Shown one piece after another: positions 1 to 5,490 of a DNA stretch of 5,490 bases. A program made the translations under genes and the position numbers. The notes under the pieces were generated by a model, which made no database searches, was not told the DNA's origin, and saw nothing but the letters and a program-made list of their open reading frames with translations. Source of the stretch: Gammaproteobacteria bacterium (GTDB lineage: Bacteria; Pseudomonadota; Gammaproteobacteria; Arenicellales; Arenicellaceae); assembly GCA_030426005.1 (NCBI GenBank), contig JAUHZM010000216.1, positions 1 through 5,490 on the forward strand, written 5' to 3'. Position 1 is the stretch's first letter, and each line of letters opens with the position of its first letter.

Positions 1-365
1 TCGAGTTCAAAAATCTCACCTTGCTCATCCATGGCGGTTATTTTGATGTGTTCGGCGCGTTTGACTGGTGCATAGTACTCAGGAATCGATAGGCAGCCTT
101 CGTCATAGACTTGCTCACCGTTGCGCTCAACGATACTGGGGTTAATCAGCACCAGTGGCGAATCACGCTCTTCTGACAGGTCCATCACAATTACTTGCTC
201 GTGAACGTTCACCTGAGTCGCTGCCAGCCCGATGCCATTAGCGTCATACATTGTTTCCAACATATCTTTGACCAGCTGGCGGATCCGATCGTCCACGGAT
301 TTCACTGGTTTGGCAACGGTGCGCAAGCGCTCATCGGGGTAGACTAATATTTCTAAAATTGCCAT
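1..365 (-). CDS. def: Peptide deformylase, 3' end cut by window edge
   Basis: The enzyme removes the formyl group from the N-terminal methionine of nascent proteins as they leave the ribosome. It is a cytoplasmic, usually Fe(II)-dependent metalloprotease-like hydrolase. Reading from the ATG at 365-363 gives 121 complete codons of a protein that is about 170 residues in E. coli. It starts MAILEILVYPDERLR, a typical family beginning. Motif 1, GIGLAATQ, is at residues 44-51. Motif 2, EGCLS, is at residues 89-93, with Cys91 as a metal ligand. The third motif, HEXXH, carries the other two ligands and the catalytic Glu; it should fall near residue 133, beyond base 1, so it cannot be checked. No strong Shine-Dalgarno is visible before the start. 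In many gammaproteobacteria fmt follows def, which would place fmt just outside the window. The gene is divergent from the LysM gene. Identity is certain; completeness is unknown. Confidence 0.97.
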   Translation of the reverse strand, partial: MAILEILVYPDERLRTVAKPVKSVDDRIRQLVKDMLETMYDANGIGLAATQVNVHEQVIVMDLSEERDSPLVLINPSIVERNGEQVYDEGCLSIPEYYAPVKRAEHIKITAMDEQGEIFEL

Positions 366-404
366 GTGTGGGCACTATTTCTGTCGATTTACTTCAATTT
401 TGCG

Positions 405-436
405 TACAGTTTGCCGTTAAAATAACGTAAACTGTA
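405..436. repeat. Imperfect inverted repeat in the def/lysM divergent region
   Basis: The outer arms TACAGTTT (405-412) and AAACTGTA (429-436) are perfectly complementary. The inner arms CGTT (415-418) and AACG (424-427) also pair around a central AAAAT. The only mismatch is GC (413-414) opposite a single T (428). Twelve of the bases in each half are therefore symmetrical. The position, over the candidate def -10 and start site, would suit an operator for a dimeric repressor. It could equally form a hairpin in the def leader RNA. The symmetry is seen directly; the function is inference. Confidence 0.5.
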
Positions 437-464
437 TTCTACATTGTTTGCGTAACATACTAAA
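436..464 (-). promoter_or_regulatory. Candidate sigma-70 promoter for def
   Basis: On the minus strand, TTTAGT (464-459) and TAGAAT (441-436) are separated by 17 bases. The -10 matches consensus at 5 of 6 positions and the -35 at 3 of 6. Transcription would start near 429, giving a leader of about 65 bases for def, and the start would lie inside the inverted repeat at 405-436. The call comes from inspection of an AT-rich region, where chance matches are common. Confidence 0.35.
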
Positions 465-477
465 TAAGCAGTATTAT
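448..477 (+). promoter_or_regulatory. Candidate sigma-70 promoter for the LysM gene
   Basis: TTGCGT (448-453) and TATTAT (472-477) are separated by 18 bases; the -10 matches 5 of 6 positions and the -35 matches 3 of 6. A second -10-like element, TATATT at 507-512, has no good -35. The region must contain the plus-strand promoter because the upstream gene runs the other way, but the exact element is uncertain. The start predicted here would give a leader of about 90 bases. Confidence 0.3.
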
Positions 478-574
478 TTGCTTTTCGCGCATGTTGTCTG
501 AATGTGTATATTATGCGTTATTCGGTATCGACATGCCATGAAAACCAATCGCCTAACCAGCTGGTCAAAATAGA

Positions 575-1681
575 ATGACAACAAAAAAATTAAATCTAAG
601 TTTGTACGCAGTTCGTGCTTTGCGCGCCAAACTCCAGTTTGCCACTCGTAAACTGGCTGCCGGAATCGTGCTGGGCCTGACACTCGGTTTGAGCTCGGTG
701 AATAGTGTGGCTCAAGATAACCCGGTACTGGCGGATTCTTACCCAGAACGCTACACCGTCGTGAAAGGCGATACGCTGTGGGATATTTCCTCGACGTTTT
801 TACGGGACCCATGGCGGTGGCCGGAAGTATGGGAAGGTAACCCGCAGGTTGAAAACCCTGACTTAATTTATCCGGGTGACGTGCTCGTGATGACGTTTGT
901 CGATGGACGACCAGTTCTAAAGTCCTTACGTCGTGAGACAGTGAAGTTATCACCTAAACCACACGCGACGCGCTATGACGCTATTCCAGTAATTGATCCG
1001 GCGGCGATTGAGGCGTATCTAAACTCTCCGCTGGTGACCGATGACAATGAATTGAAAAACGCAGGCTACATCGTGGACGGTTTCGATAATCGTTTATTGA
1101 TGGGAAAATACGATCAGTTCTATGCGCGTAATATTCTCGATACGGAAGCAGATGCCTACCGTGTTTTCCGCGCGGGTCGCCACTTCATTGATCCAATTTC
1201 AGGTGAAAGCCTAGGCTACGAGGCGGTGCACCTGGGTGATGCCAACATGCTCAAGGCTGGTGATCCTTCACGGTTGACGCTGACTAAGGCATTTAAGGAT
1301 GTCACATTGCGTGATCGACTGAGACCAATTTATACAAAAAGCGCCTTACCTTTTTACTTTCCAAAGGCCCCAGAAAACGAAGCCTTGCGCGGCATCATTC
1401 TAGAGACACCCAACTCTGAAACTGAGTTAGGTCCACTCTCTGTAGTAGCCGTGAACATGGGCCAGCGTGAGGGTGTGGAAGTTGGTGATGTGTTCCGAAT
1501 CCGCAGTCAGTCAGTATCCAAAAAAGATCCAGTGACAGGTGAACGCTACAAGATTCCTGAGGAAAATGTCGGTATCGGTATGGTGTTTCGTACTTTTCAG
1601 AAAGTGAGTTATATGCTGATCACTGACACGAGCCGACAAGTTCGGCCCGGTGATGTGTTGGTACACCCTAACGCAGAATAA
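575..1681 (+). CDS. Exported LysM-domain protein of unknown exact role
   Basis: This 368-residue protein resembles the LysM proteins encoded between def and dprA in Pseudomonas and other gammaproteobacteria; no enzymatic function is established for them. Residues 1-27 are basic, residues 28-41 (about AAGIVLGLTLGLSS) are hydrophobic, and a signal-peptidase I site is plausible after SVA46, so it is probably periplasmic. A single LysM domain spans roughly residues 59-106, from YTVVKGDTLWDIS to NPDLIYPGDVL; this fold binds N-acetylglucosamine in peptidoglycan. The rest, about residues 120-368, has no catalytic motif I recognise. Its end contains glycine-rich segments around residues 289-309 (VAVNMGQREGVEVGDVFRI) and 331-363 that look like small beta domains. 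No good Shine-Dalgarno precedes the ATG, and there is no later in-frame ATG before residue 106, so 575 is the best start. The n-region is longer than usual. It is probably a cell-wall-associated housekeeping protein. Confidence 0.9.
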   Translation: MTTKKLNLSLYAVRALRAKLQFATRKLAAGIVLGLTLGLSSVNSVAQDNPVLADSYPERYTVVKGDTLWDISSTFLRDPWRWPEVWEGNPQVENPDLIYPGDVLVMTFVDGRPVLKSLRRETVKLSPKPHATRYDAIPVIDPAAIEAYLNSPLVTDDNELKNAGYIVDGFDNRLLMGKYDQFYARNILDTEADAYRVFRAGRHFIDPISGESLGYEAVHLGDANMLKAGDPSRLTLTKAFKDVTLRDRLRPIYTKSALPFYFPKAPENEALRGIILETPNSETELGPLSVVAVNMGQREGVEVGDVFRIRSQSVSKKDPVTGERYKIPEENVGIGMVFRTFQKVSYMLITDTSRQVRPGDVLVHPNAE

Positions 1682-1700
1682 GGGTTAGTGTTATAATTAT

Positions 1701-1731
1701 GGTCAGGCTCACGGTAACCGTGGGCCTGACC
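1701..1731. repeat. Strong 14-bp hairpin between the LysM gene and dprA
   Basis: Bases 1701-1714 pair with 1718-1731. GGTCAGGC faces GCCTGACC, then comes one T-G wobble, then CACGG faces CCGTG around a TAA loop. It begins 19 bases after the LysM stop codon, the usual place for an intrinsic terminator. However, the bases after the stem (TGCTTCAGGG) are not a T-run, and the minus strand has none either. It may act as a weak or factor-assisted terminator, as a 3'-end stabiliser against exonucleases, or as a protein-binding palindrome. A weaker 5-bp hairpin, AGGCA (1744-1748) with TGCCT (1756-1760), follows. The structure is clear; the function is not. Confidence 0.6.
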
Positions 1732-1803
1732 TGCTTCAGGGTGAGGCAATAGGGATGCCTAGGGAAAAGGTATCCACCGTATTAGATATTCGACTTTAAC
1801 TAC

Positions 1804-1809
1804 AGGAGG
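1804..1809 (+). promoter_or_regulatory. Consensus Shine-Dalgarno fixing the dprA start
   Basis: AGGAGG lies 6 bases before the ATG at 1816. It is the strongest ribosome-binding site in the window and favours this ATG over the in-frame ATGs at codons 4 and 10. Confidence 0.85.
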
Positions 1810-1815
1810 CCACGG

Positions 1816-2943
1816 ATGGTCGAAATGCGAGAAGCGCTTGTCATGCCAGGTGTTGGTGATATCACAATCTGGCTCGAGCTAATTCATGATACGCGTTGGA
1901 CGCGACAACAAAAATATATCCTGCTAAATCATTTTGGTTGCCCAGCCGTTGTGTTGCGGCTCGATCTCAGTCAGTTACGGGCGGTGCTCCCCGGTATCAA
2001 GACACGACCTCGACGCTCGGTAGATGGATTGGTCGCGCGGGATATGCATTGGCTAAAGCAGCAGACGCACCACCTGATTCCGCTCTTTGATCCGCGCTAC
2101 CCAGAAAACTTGCAACACATTCCAGACCCGCCATTGGCGCTGTACGCGAAAGGTAATGTTGAGTTGCTCGCGCAGCCAGGAATCGCCATGGTCGGTTCCC
2201 GCCGCCCGACCCCGCTTGGTCAACAAATAGCGCGTAAGTTCGCAGGCGATTTGGCGCAGCAGCACAAAGTTGTAATCAGCGGCATGGCCTTGGGTGTGGA
2301 TGGTTTGGCGCACGAAGCTGCCCTTGAGGTGAATGGCTCAACGATCGCGGTGTTAGGCAGTGGGTTAGCTAAGCCATCACCGGCTCGGCACGCAGGCCTA
2401 TTTGCGAGGATCGCAGCCAAAGGGCTGGTGTTGAGTGAATACGGGATAGACCAACATGCTACCCGATATAGTTTTCCAGAGCGCAACCGGATTATTAGTG
2501 GGCTATCTAAGGGTGTGATTGTGGTGGAAGCGGCGGCGCGCAGCGGTACCTTGATCACCGCGCGTTTGGCCGCTGAGCAAGGTCGAGAAGTATTGGTAGT
2601 ACCAGGATCAATTTTGAATCCCCAGTATCATGGCTCACACGCTTTGATTCAGCAAGGCGCAGCCCTGGTGCAGTCTGTCGAAGATGTGTTGCATGCGGTG
2701 GGATGGGGGGCAGACGCACCTCTGCCGAATGCTCAATCATCGAATATCATGCGAGATTTATCGCCGGAGTGCGCTGCGTTATTGCAGCATATTGCGCCGG
2801 AAGAAACGCATGTTGATGCGCTAATTTTGGCCACTGGATTGACGCCGGGCGAAGTTTCATCCATGCTAATGACGTTAGAGCTGGCTGGCGCGATCGCGCC
2901 GGGCAATTGCGGCGGCTATATCAATATCTCGCAGCAGCTGTAA
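1816..2943 (+). CDS. dprA: DNA-processing protein DprA (Smf)
   Basis: DprA binds incoming single-stranded DNA during natural transformation, protects it and loads RecA. The gene is also kept in many species not known to be competent. The 375-residue length is usual for the family. Residues about 15-65 form the N-terminal helical (SAM-like) region. The Rossmann-like core runs from about 85 to 295 and shows GSRRPTPLG (127-135), SGMALGVDGLAH (155-166), AVLGSGL (178-184), FPERNRIISGLSKG (220-233), EAAARSGTLITA (238-249) and GREVLVVPG (256-264). Residues about 315-372 match the C-terminal winged-helix domain, with TGLTPGEVSSML as the probable recognition helix region. Two motif positions differ from what I recall as common: the aromatic usual in GSRxxSxYG is replaced (PLG), and the I/PYP of GLxxIYP is PSP. 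The reading frame is intact. The LysM gene is 134 bases upstream, across a hairpin, and smg follows after 55 bases, probably in the same transcript. No convincing promoter is seen in 1732-1803. Confidence 0.96.
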   Translation: MVEMREALVMPGVGDITIWLELIHDTRWTRQQKYILLNHFGCPAVVLRLDLSQLRAVLPGIKTRPRRSVDGLVARDMHWLKQQTHHLIPLFDPRYPENLQHIPDPPLALYAKGNVELLAQPGIAMVGSRRPTPLGQQIARKFAGDLAQQHKVVISGMALGVDGLAHEAALEVNGSTIAVLGSGLAKPSPARHAGLFARIAAKGLVLSEYGIDQHATRYSFPERNRIISGLSKGVIVVEAAARSGTLITARLAAEQGREVLVVPGSILNPQYHGSHALIQQGAALVQSVEDVLHAVGWGADAPLPNAQSSNIMRDLSPECAALLQHIAPEETHVDALILATGLTPGEVSSMLMTLELAGAIAPGNCGGYINISQQL

Positions 2944-2989
2944 GTTCAGGCTGACAATAGAAGCGCATAAACTTTTGGTTCAACGTGGT

Positions 2990-2993
2990 GAGG
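2990..2993 (+). promoter_or_regulatory. Shine-Dalgarno fixing the smg start
   Basis: GAGG lies 5 bases before the ATG at 2999. This favours 2999 over the upstream in-frame TTG at 2975, which would place this ribosome-binding site inside the coding region. Confidence 0.65.
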
Positions 2994-2998
2994 TGACG

Positions 2999-3481
2999 AT
3001 GAAAGAAGATATGTTGGAAGTTTTAATTTATCTCTTCGAGAACTACATTGCGGACGGACTGGCGTTTGACCCCAGCCAGGATGAACTGGCGGATGAGCTT
3101 GCAGGTGCTGGCTTTGAAGGCGAAGAGATTGAAAAGGCCTTTGTGTGGCTGGAGGGGCTCCTAGACATCAGCGAGCCAGATCCACAGTTGAGTCAGGTGC
3201 AGGCACCGGAGTCACTGCGTTTCTATACTGCTAAGGAGTTTGAACGCTTGCAAATTGAAGGAATGTCATTACTTACCAGGTTGGTCGGTGCGGGCGTTCT
3301 GGATCATTTTCTGCGGGAAATGGTGGTTGATCGTGTCATGGCTCTCGACTCAAGTGATGTCAACATCGATCATATTAAGTGGGTGATTTTAATGGTACTC
3401 AGCAATCAACCAGGCTTCTCGGAAATTGCTGAATGGGCCGAAGTGGTTGTAACGGAAGATCTGGCGCCGGTGATTCATTAG
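2999..3481 (+). CDS. smg: Smg family protein (DUF494)
   Basis: The product is 160 residues, close to the 157 of E. coli Smg, and has no established biochemical function. The N-terminus, MLEVLIYLFENY (residues 5-16), is the family signature start. Residues 24-55 are acidic and helical (ADELAGAGFEGEEIEKAFVWLE), resembling a small helical unit. Residues 73-139 carry the most conserved part: LRFYTAKEFERL (73-84), REMVVDRVMALD (106-117) and KWVILMVLSNQPG (127-139). There is no signal peptide. The hydrophobic WVILMVL stretch is short and belongs to the soluble fold in this family. I chose the ATG at 2999 because of its Shine-Dalgarno and because MKEDMLEVL resembles other family starts. The gene lies 55 bases after dprA and 198 before topA, the usual neighbourhood for this family in gammaproteobacteria. 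It is probably co-transcribed with dprA. A role linked to DNA handling is only guilt by association. Confidence 0.94.
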   Translation: MKEDMLEVLIYLFENYIADGLAFDPSQDELADELAGAGFEGEEIEKAFVWLEGLLDISEPDPQLSQVQAPESLRFYTAKEFERLQIEGMSLLTRLVGAGVLDHFLREMVVDRVMALDSSDVNIDHIKWVILMVLSNQPGFSEIAEWAEVVVTEDLAPVIH

Positions 3482-3679
3482 CCGCGTGTCGACGCCAAAC
3501 CATGTGTGTGTAAATAGCGTCATTGGGCGAAACTTGCTCATTGATACGATAAGGTGGATACTCCTTTCCACGAGAAAACCGAATAATAAGCCTGGGATGT
3601 GCCAGTGACCGTAAAGCTCGCGCTTGTCACGCGGCCTCCGAACAGGTGATATCTTTCTAATTACAAGTAAATAAATAGA
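3482..3679 (+). promoter_or_regulatory. smg-topA spacer, probably holding the topA promoter
   Basis: No coding frame of useful length is present. Two overlapping weak promoter candidates can be seen. The first is TTGGGC (3523-3528), 16 bases, then TACGAT (3545-3550) with an extended-10 TG at 3542-3543. The second is TTGCTC (3534-3539), 17 bases, then GATACT (3557-3562). An AATAAT at 3582-3587 matches the -10 well but has no -35. There is no terminator with a T-run after smg. No clear Shine-Dalgarno precedes topA, where the sequence is A-rich (AAGTAAATAAATAGA). In E. coli, topA has several promoters and responds to supercoiling; the length of this spacer would allow the same, but the sequence alone does not show it. 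Confidence 0.4.
3605..3630 (+). repeat. Bulged hairpin in the topA leader region
   Basis: GTGAC (3605-3609) pairs with GTCAC (3626-3630), and AAGC (3614-3617) pairs with GCTT (3622-3625) around a TCGC loop. CGTA (3610-3613) bulges out on the 5' side. The 9 paired bases could form in the topA leader RNA, ending 49 bases before the start codon. No T-run follows, so it is not a standard terminator. It may be chance. Confidence 0.3.
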
Positions 3680-5490
3680 ATGGGTAAATCCTTAGTTATC
3701 GTGGAATCGCCAGCGAAGGCGAAGACGATCAACAAATATCTCGGTAGCGATTACATTGTAAAGTCCAGTGTGGGCCATATCCGTGACTTGCCGACCAGTG
3801 GTGGCGATAAAAAGCCCGTTGATGCAAAAGAACGTGCGCGGCAAGCGGCAATCACACGCAAAATGTCGCCAGAACAAAAAGCCAAGCATCGTCAAAAGAA
3901 GAGTCGCGAACAGTTAATCAATCGGATGGGGGTTAACCCCGATCGGGATTGGGAAGCGCGTTACGAGATCTTGCCTGGCAAGGAAAAGGTCGTCGACGAG
4001 TTGGTAAAGCTCGCCAAGGACGCCGATACCATTTATCTCGCGACGGATATGGACCGAGAAGGAGAGGCTATCGCATGGCATCTTCAGGAAGCCATCGGTG
4101 GTGATCCATCTCGGTATCGCCGCGTGGTGTTTAATGAAATCACTAAGTCTGCAATCAAATCCGCTTTTGAGAATCCGGGGCCAGTCGACATGGCTCGAGT
4201 CAACGCGCAGCAAGCTCGGCGGTTTTTGGACCGTGTGGTTGGCTACATGGTGTCGCCGTTATTGTGGGCCAAGATTGCACGCGGGCTATCAGCTGGACGT
4301 GTGCAATCCGTGGCCTTACGTCTAGTGGTCGAGCGAGAGCGTGAAATTCGCGCCTTTATTCCCGAAGAGTATTGGGAAGTGTTTGCTGATCTAAAGTGTA
4401 ACGCGGGTGATCGTGTCAACTTCGAGGTACGCAAGCATCGTGGTGAGAACTTTAAGCCGTTAAATCAGGCGCAAACCGACGCCGCTCTGAGCGAACTAAA
4501 GGGCTTAGAGTATAAAGTTGCCGAGATTAAAGAGCGCCCGACTTCGACCAAGCCAACCGCGCCGTACATCACATCAACACTGCAACAGGCGGCCAGCACC
4601 CGTTTGGGTTTTGGCGTAAAGAAAACCATGATGTTGGCGCAGCGTTTGTACGAAGCCGGTTACATCACATATATGCGAACCGATTCTACTAATTTGAGTG
4701 CGGACGCTGTTGCGCAATGTCGGGACTATATTCTGGATAAGTACGGCAAGAAGTACTTGCCAGAGACGCCGCGTTCTTACTCGAGTAAAGAGGGTGCTCA
4801 AGATGCGCACGAGGCAATTCGACCTTCTGATGTGTCGATTATGCCGAACCAGCTCAGCAATGTGGATCGTGATGCTGAGCGCTTGTATACCTTAATTTGG
4901 CGTCAGTTCGTGGCCTGCCAAATGCCGCCTGCCAAGTTTTTGAGCACCTCGGTTATCGTTGCTGCTGGCGAGTATGAGCTTCGAACCCGAGGCCGTGTGG
5001 TGGTGTTCGACGGTTATCAAAAAGTTCAGCCGCCGATGAGTAAAGGCGACGATGACGCGGTCTTACCCGTCATGAAGGCTGGTGAAGTGTTGTCCTTACA
5101 AGAGCTCTTGCCAACTCAGCATTTTACCAAGCCGCCGGCACGTTACACCGAAGCCAGTTTGGTGAAGGAGCTTGAGAAGCGCGGTATTGGTCGCCCCTCT
5201 ACTTATGCGGCGATCATTTCGACAATTCAGGATCGTGGCTATGTGCAAGTTGAAAAGCGACGTTTTTATGCGCAGAAAATGGGTGACATCGTCACCGAGC
5301 GCTTGGTTGAAAGTTTTACCGATTTAATGGACTACGACTTCACCGCCAATATGGAAGATCGTCTTGATGATGTCGCCAAGGGTCGATTGGAGTGGCGCGA
5401 GTTGTTAGATAGCTTCTACCAAGAGTTCTCTGAAACGCTACTGAAAGCGCAGAACGATGATGACGGTGGAATGCGTCCGAATACGCCAAC
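3680..5490 (+). CDS. topA: DNA topoisomerase I (type IA), 3' end cut by window edge
   Basis: TopA relaxes negatively supercoiled DNA by cutting and passing one strand through a 5'-phosphotyrosine link, balancing gyrase and limiting R-loops. The window gives 603 codons; E. coli TopA has 865. The TOPRIM domain begins LVIVESPAKAKT with Glu9 and Lys13, and holds the Mg-binding set D123, D125, E127 in ATDMDREGEAIAWHL. Next come RVNAQQARRFLDRVVGYM and LSAGRVQSVALRLV. The active-site motif GYITYMRTDST has the catalytic tyrosine at residue 331 (bases 4670-4672), followed by Arg333. DAHEAIRPSD and KPPARYTEASLVKELEKRGI (residues 484-503), with GRPSTY after it, complete the core. The window stops at MRPNTP, which in E. 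coli lies just before the C-terminal zinc ribbons, so those cannot be judged. Compared with E. coli, the basic variable loop between about residues 42 and 80 is 12 residues longer. The frame is intact throughout. ATG 3680 gives the canonical MGKSLVIVES start despite a weak ribosome-binding site. Confidence 0.98.
   Translation, partial: MGKSLVIVESPAKAKTINKYLGSDYIVKSSVGHIRDLPTSGGDKKPVDAKERARQAAITRKMSPEQKAKHRQKKSREQLINRMGVNPDRDWEARYEILPGKEKVVDELVKLAKDADTIYLATDMDREGEAIAWHLQEAIGGDPSRYRRVVFNEITKSAIKSAFENPGPVDMARVNAQQARRFLDRVVGYMVSPLLWAKIARGLSAGRVQSVALRLVVEREREIRAFIPEEYWEVFADLKCNAGDRVNFEVRKHRGENFKPLNQAQTDAALSELKGLEYKVAEIKERPTSTKPTAPYITSTLQQAASTRLGFGVKKTMMLAQRLYEAGYITYMRTDSTNLSADAVAQCRDYILDKYGKKYLPETPRSYSSKEGAQDAHEAIRPSDVSIMPNQLSNVDRDAERLYTLIWRQFVACQMPPAKFLSTSVIVAAGEYELRTRGRVVVFDGYQKVQPPMSKGDDDAVLPVMKAGEVLSLQELLPTQHFTKPPARYTEASLVKELEKRGIGRPSTYAAIISTIQDRGYVQVEKRRFYAQKMGDIVTERLVESFTDLMDYDFTANMEDRLDDVAKGRLEWRELLDSFYQEFSETLLKAQNDDDGGMRPNTP

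Noticed and set aside
538..573. Eleven-codon frame ending one base before the LysM gene ATG, as a possible leader peptide
   Set aside because: It has no Shine-Dalgarno, runs of this length are expected by chance, and there is no regulatory codon run in it.
474..953. Long open frame on the minus strand (159 codons) opposite the LysM gene start and its promoter region
   Set aside because: It has no recognisable domain and lies antisense to the signal peptide and LysM domain, which are clearly coding on the plus strand. It is a shadow frame.
2220..2558. Minus-strand open frame of 112 codons within dprA
   Set aside because: It is opposite the conserved Rossmann core of dprA and its composition is low in family-like features. 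It is a by-product of codon bias.
2887..2900. Perfect 14-base palindrome GGCGCGATCGCGCC
   Set aside because: It lies within dprA and encodes ordinary residues of the winged-helix domain. There is one copy only, with no sign that it is a repeated element.
2975..2998. TTG at 2975 as an upstream start for smg
   Set aside because: The ATG at 2999 has its own GAGG at the right distance, and its protein begins as other family members do.
3554..3571. GTGGA/TCCAC 5-bp hairpin after smg as a terminator
   Set aside because: The stem is short, the loop is 8 bases, and it is followed by CGAGAAAACC and not a T-run.
3914..4213. Minus-strand open frame of 99 codons within topA
   Set aside because: It is antisense to the TOPRIM domain, whose plus-strand translation matches E. 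coli TopA almost residue for residue.
1..5490. Mobile element, CRISPR array, tRNA/rRNA, toxin-antitoxin or defence system
   Set aside because: All coding sequence is accounted for by five core genes, the spacers contain no repeat arrays, terminal inverted repeats or cloverleaf-like sequence, and composition looks uniform.

Overview
The window reads as a stretch of ordinary bacterial chromosome from a gammaproteobacterium. The evidence is the near co-linear match of TopA, Smg and peptide deformylase to the E. coli and Pseudomonas proteins as I remember them, and the gene order: def divergent from a LysM-protein gene, then dprA, smg and topA. That order is familiar from non-enteric gammaproteobacteria; Pseudomonas has def / LysM / dprA. 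Base composition is moderate (by eye close to 50% GC) and looks even throughout. I cannot name a genus.

Layout. Bases 1-365 (minus strand) hold the first two thirds of def, peptide deformylase; its third metal-binding motif lies outside the window. Bases 366-574 are an AT-rich divergent promoter region with an imperfect inverted repeat at 405-436. Bases 575-1681 (plus) encode an exported LysM protein of unknown exact role. Bases 1682-1815 contain a very stable 14-bp hairpin (1701-1731) and end in a strong Shine-Dalgarno sequence for dprA (1816-2943), which encodes the DNA-processing protein that loads RecA on single-stranded DNA. smg (2999-3481, DUF494 family) follows after 55 bases. A 198-base spacer with weak promoter-like sequences and a bulged hairpin precedes topA (3680 to the window end), the type IA topoisomerase. 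Its catalytic core is complete in the window and its C-terminal zinc-ribbon region is cut off.

How the genes fit together. dprA and topA both act on single-stranded DNA. smg has no established function but keeps close company with them. def matures new proteins on the ribosome and is transcribed away from the rest. lysM, dprA, smg and topA all point the same way. The hairpin after lysM and the long spacer before topA suggest that they are not one simple operon.

I found no mobile element, CRISPR array, RNA gene, frameshift or sign of recent transfer, and no new multi-gene system. The points worth a second look are the intergenic inverted repeats, a few substituted residues in DprA motifs, and the two conserved but poorly understood genes, lysM and smg.
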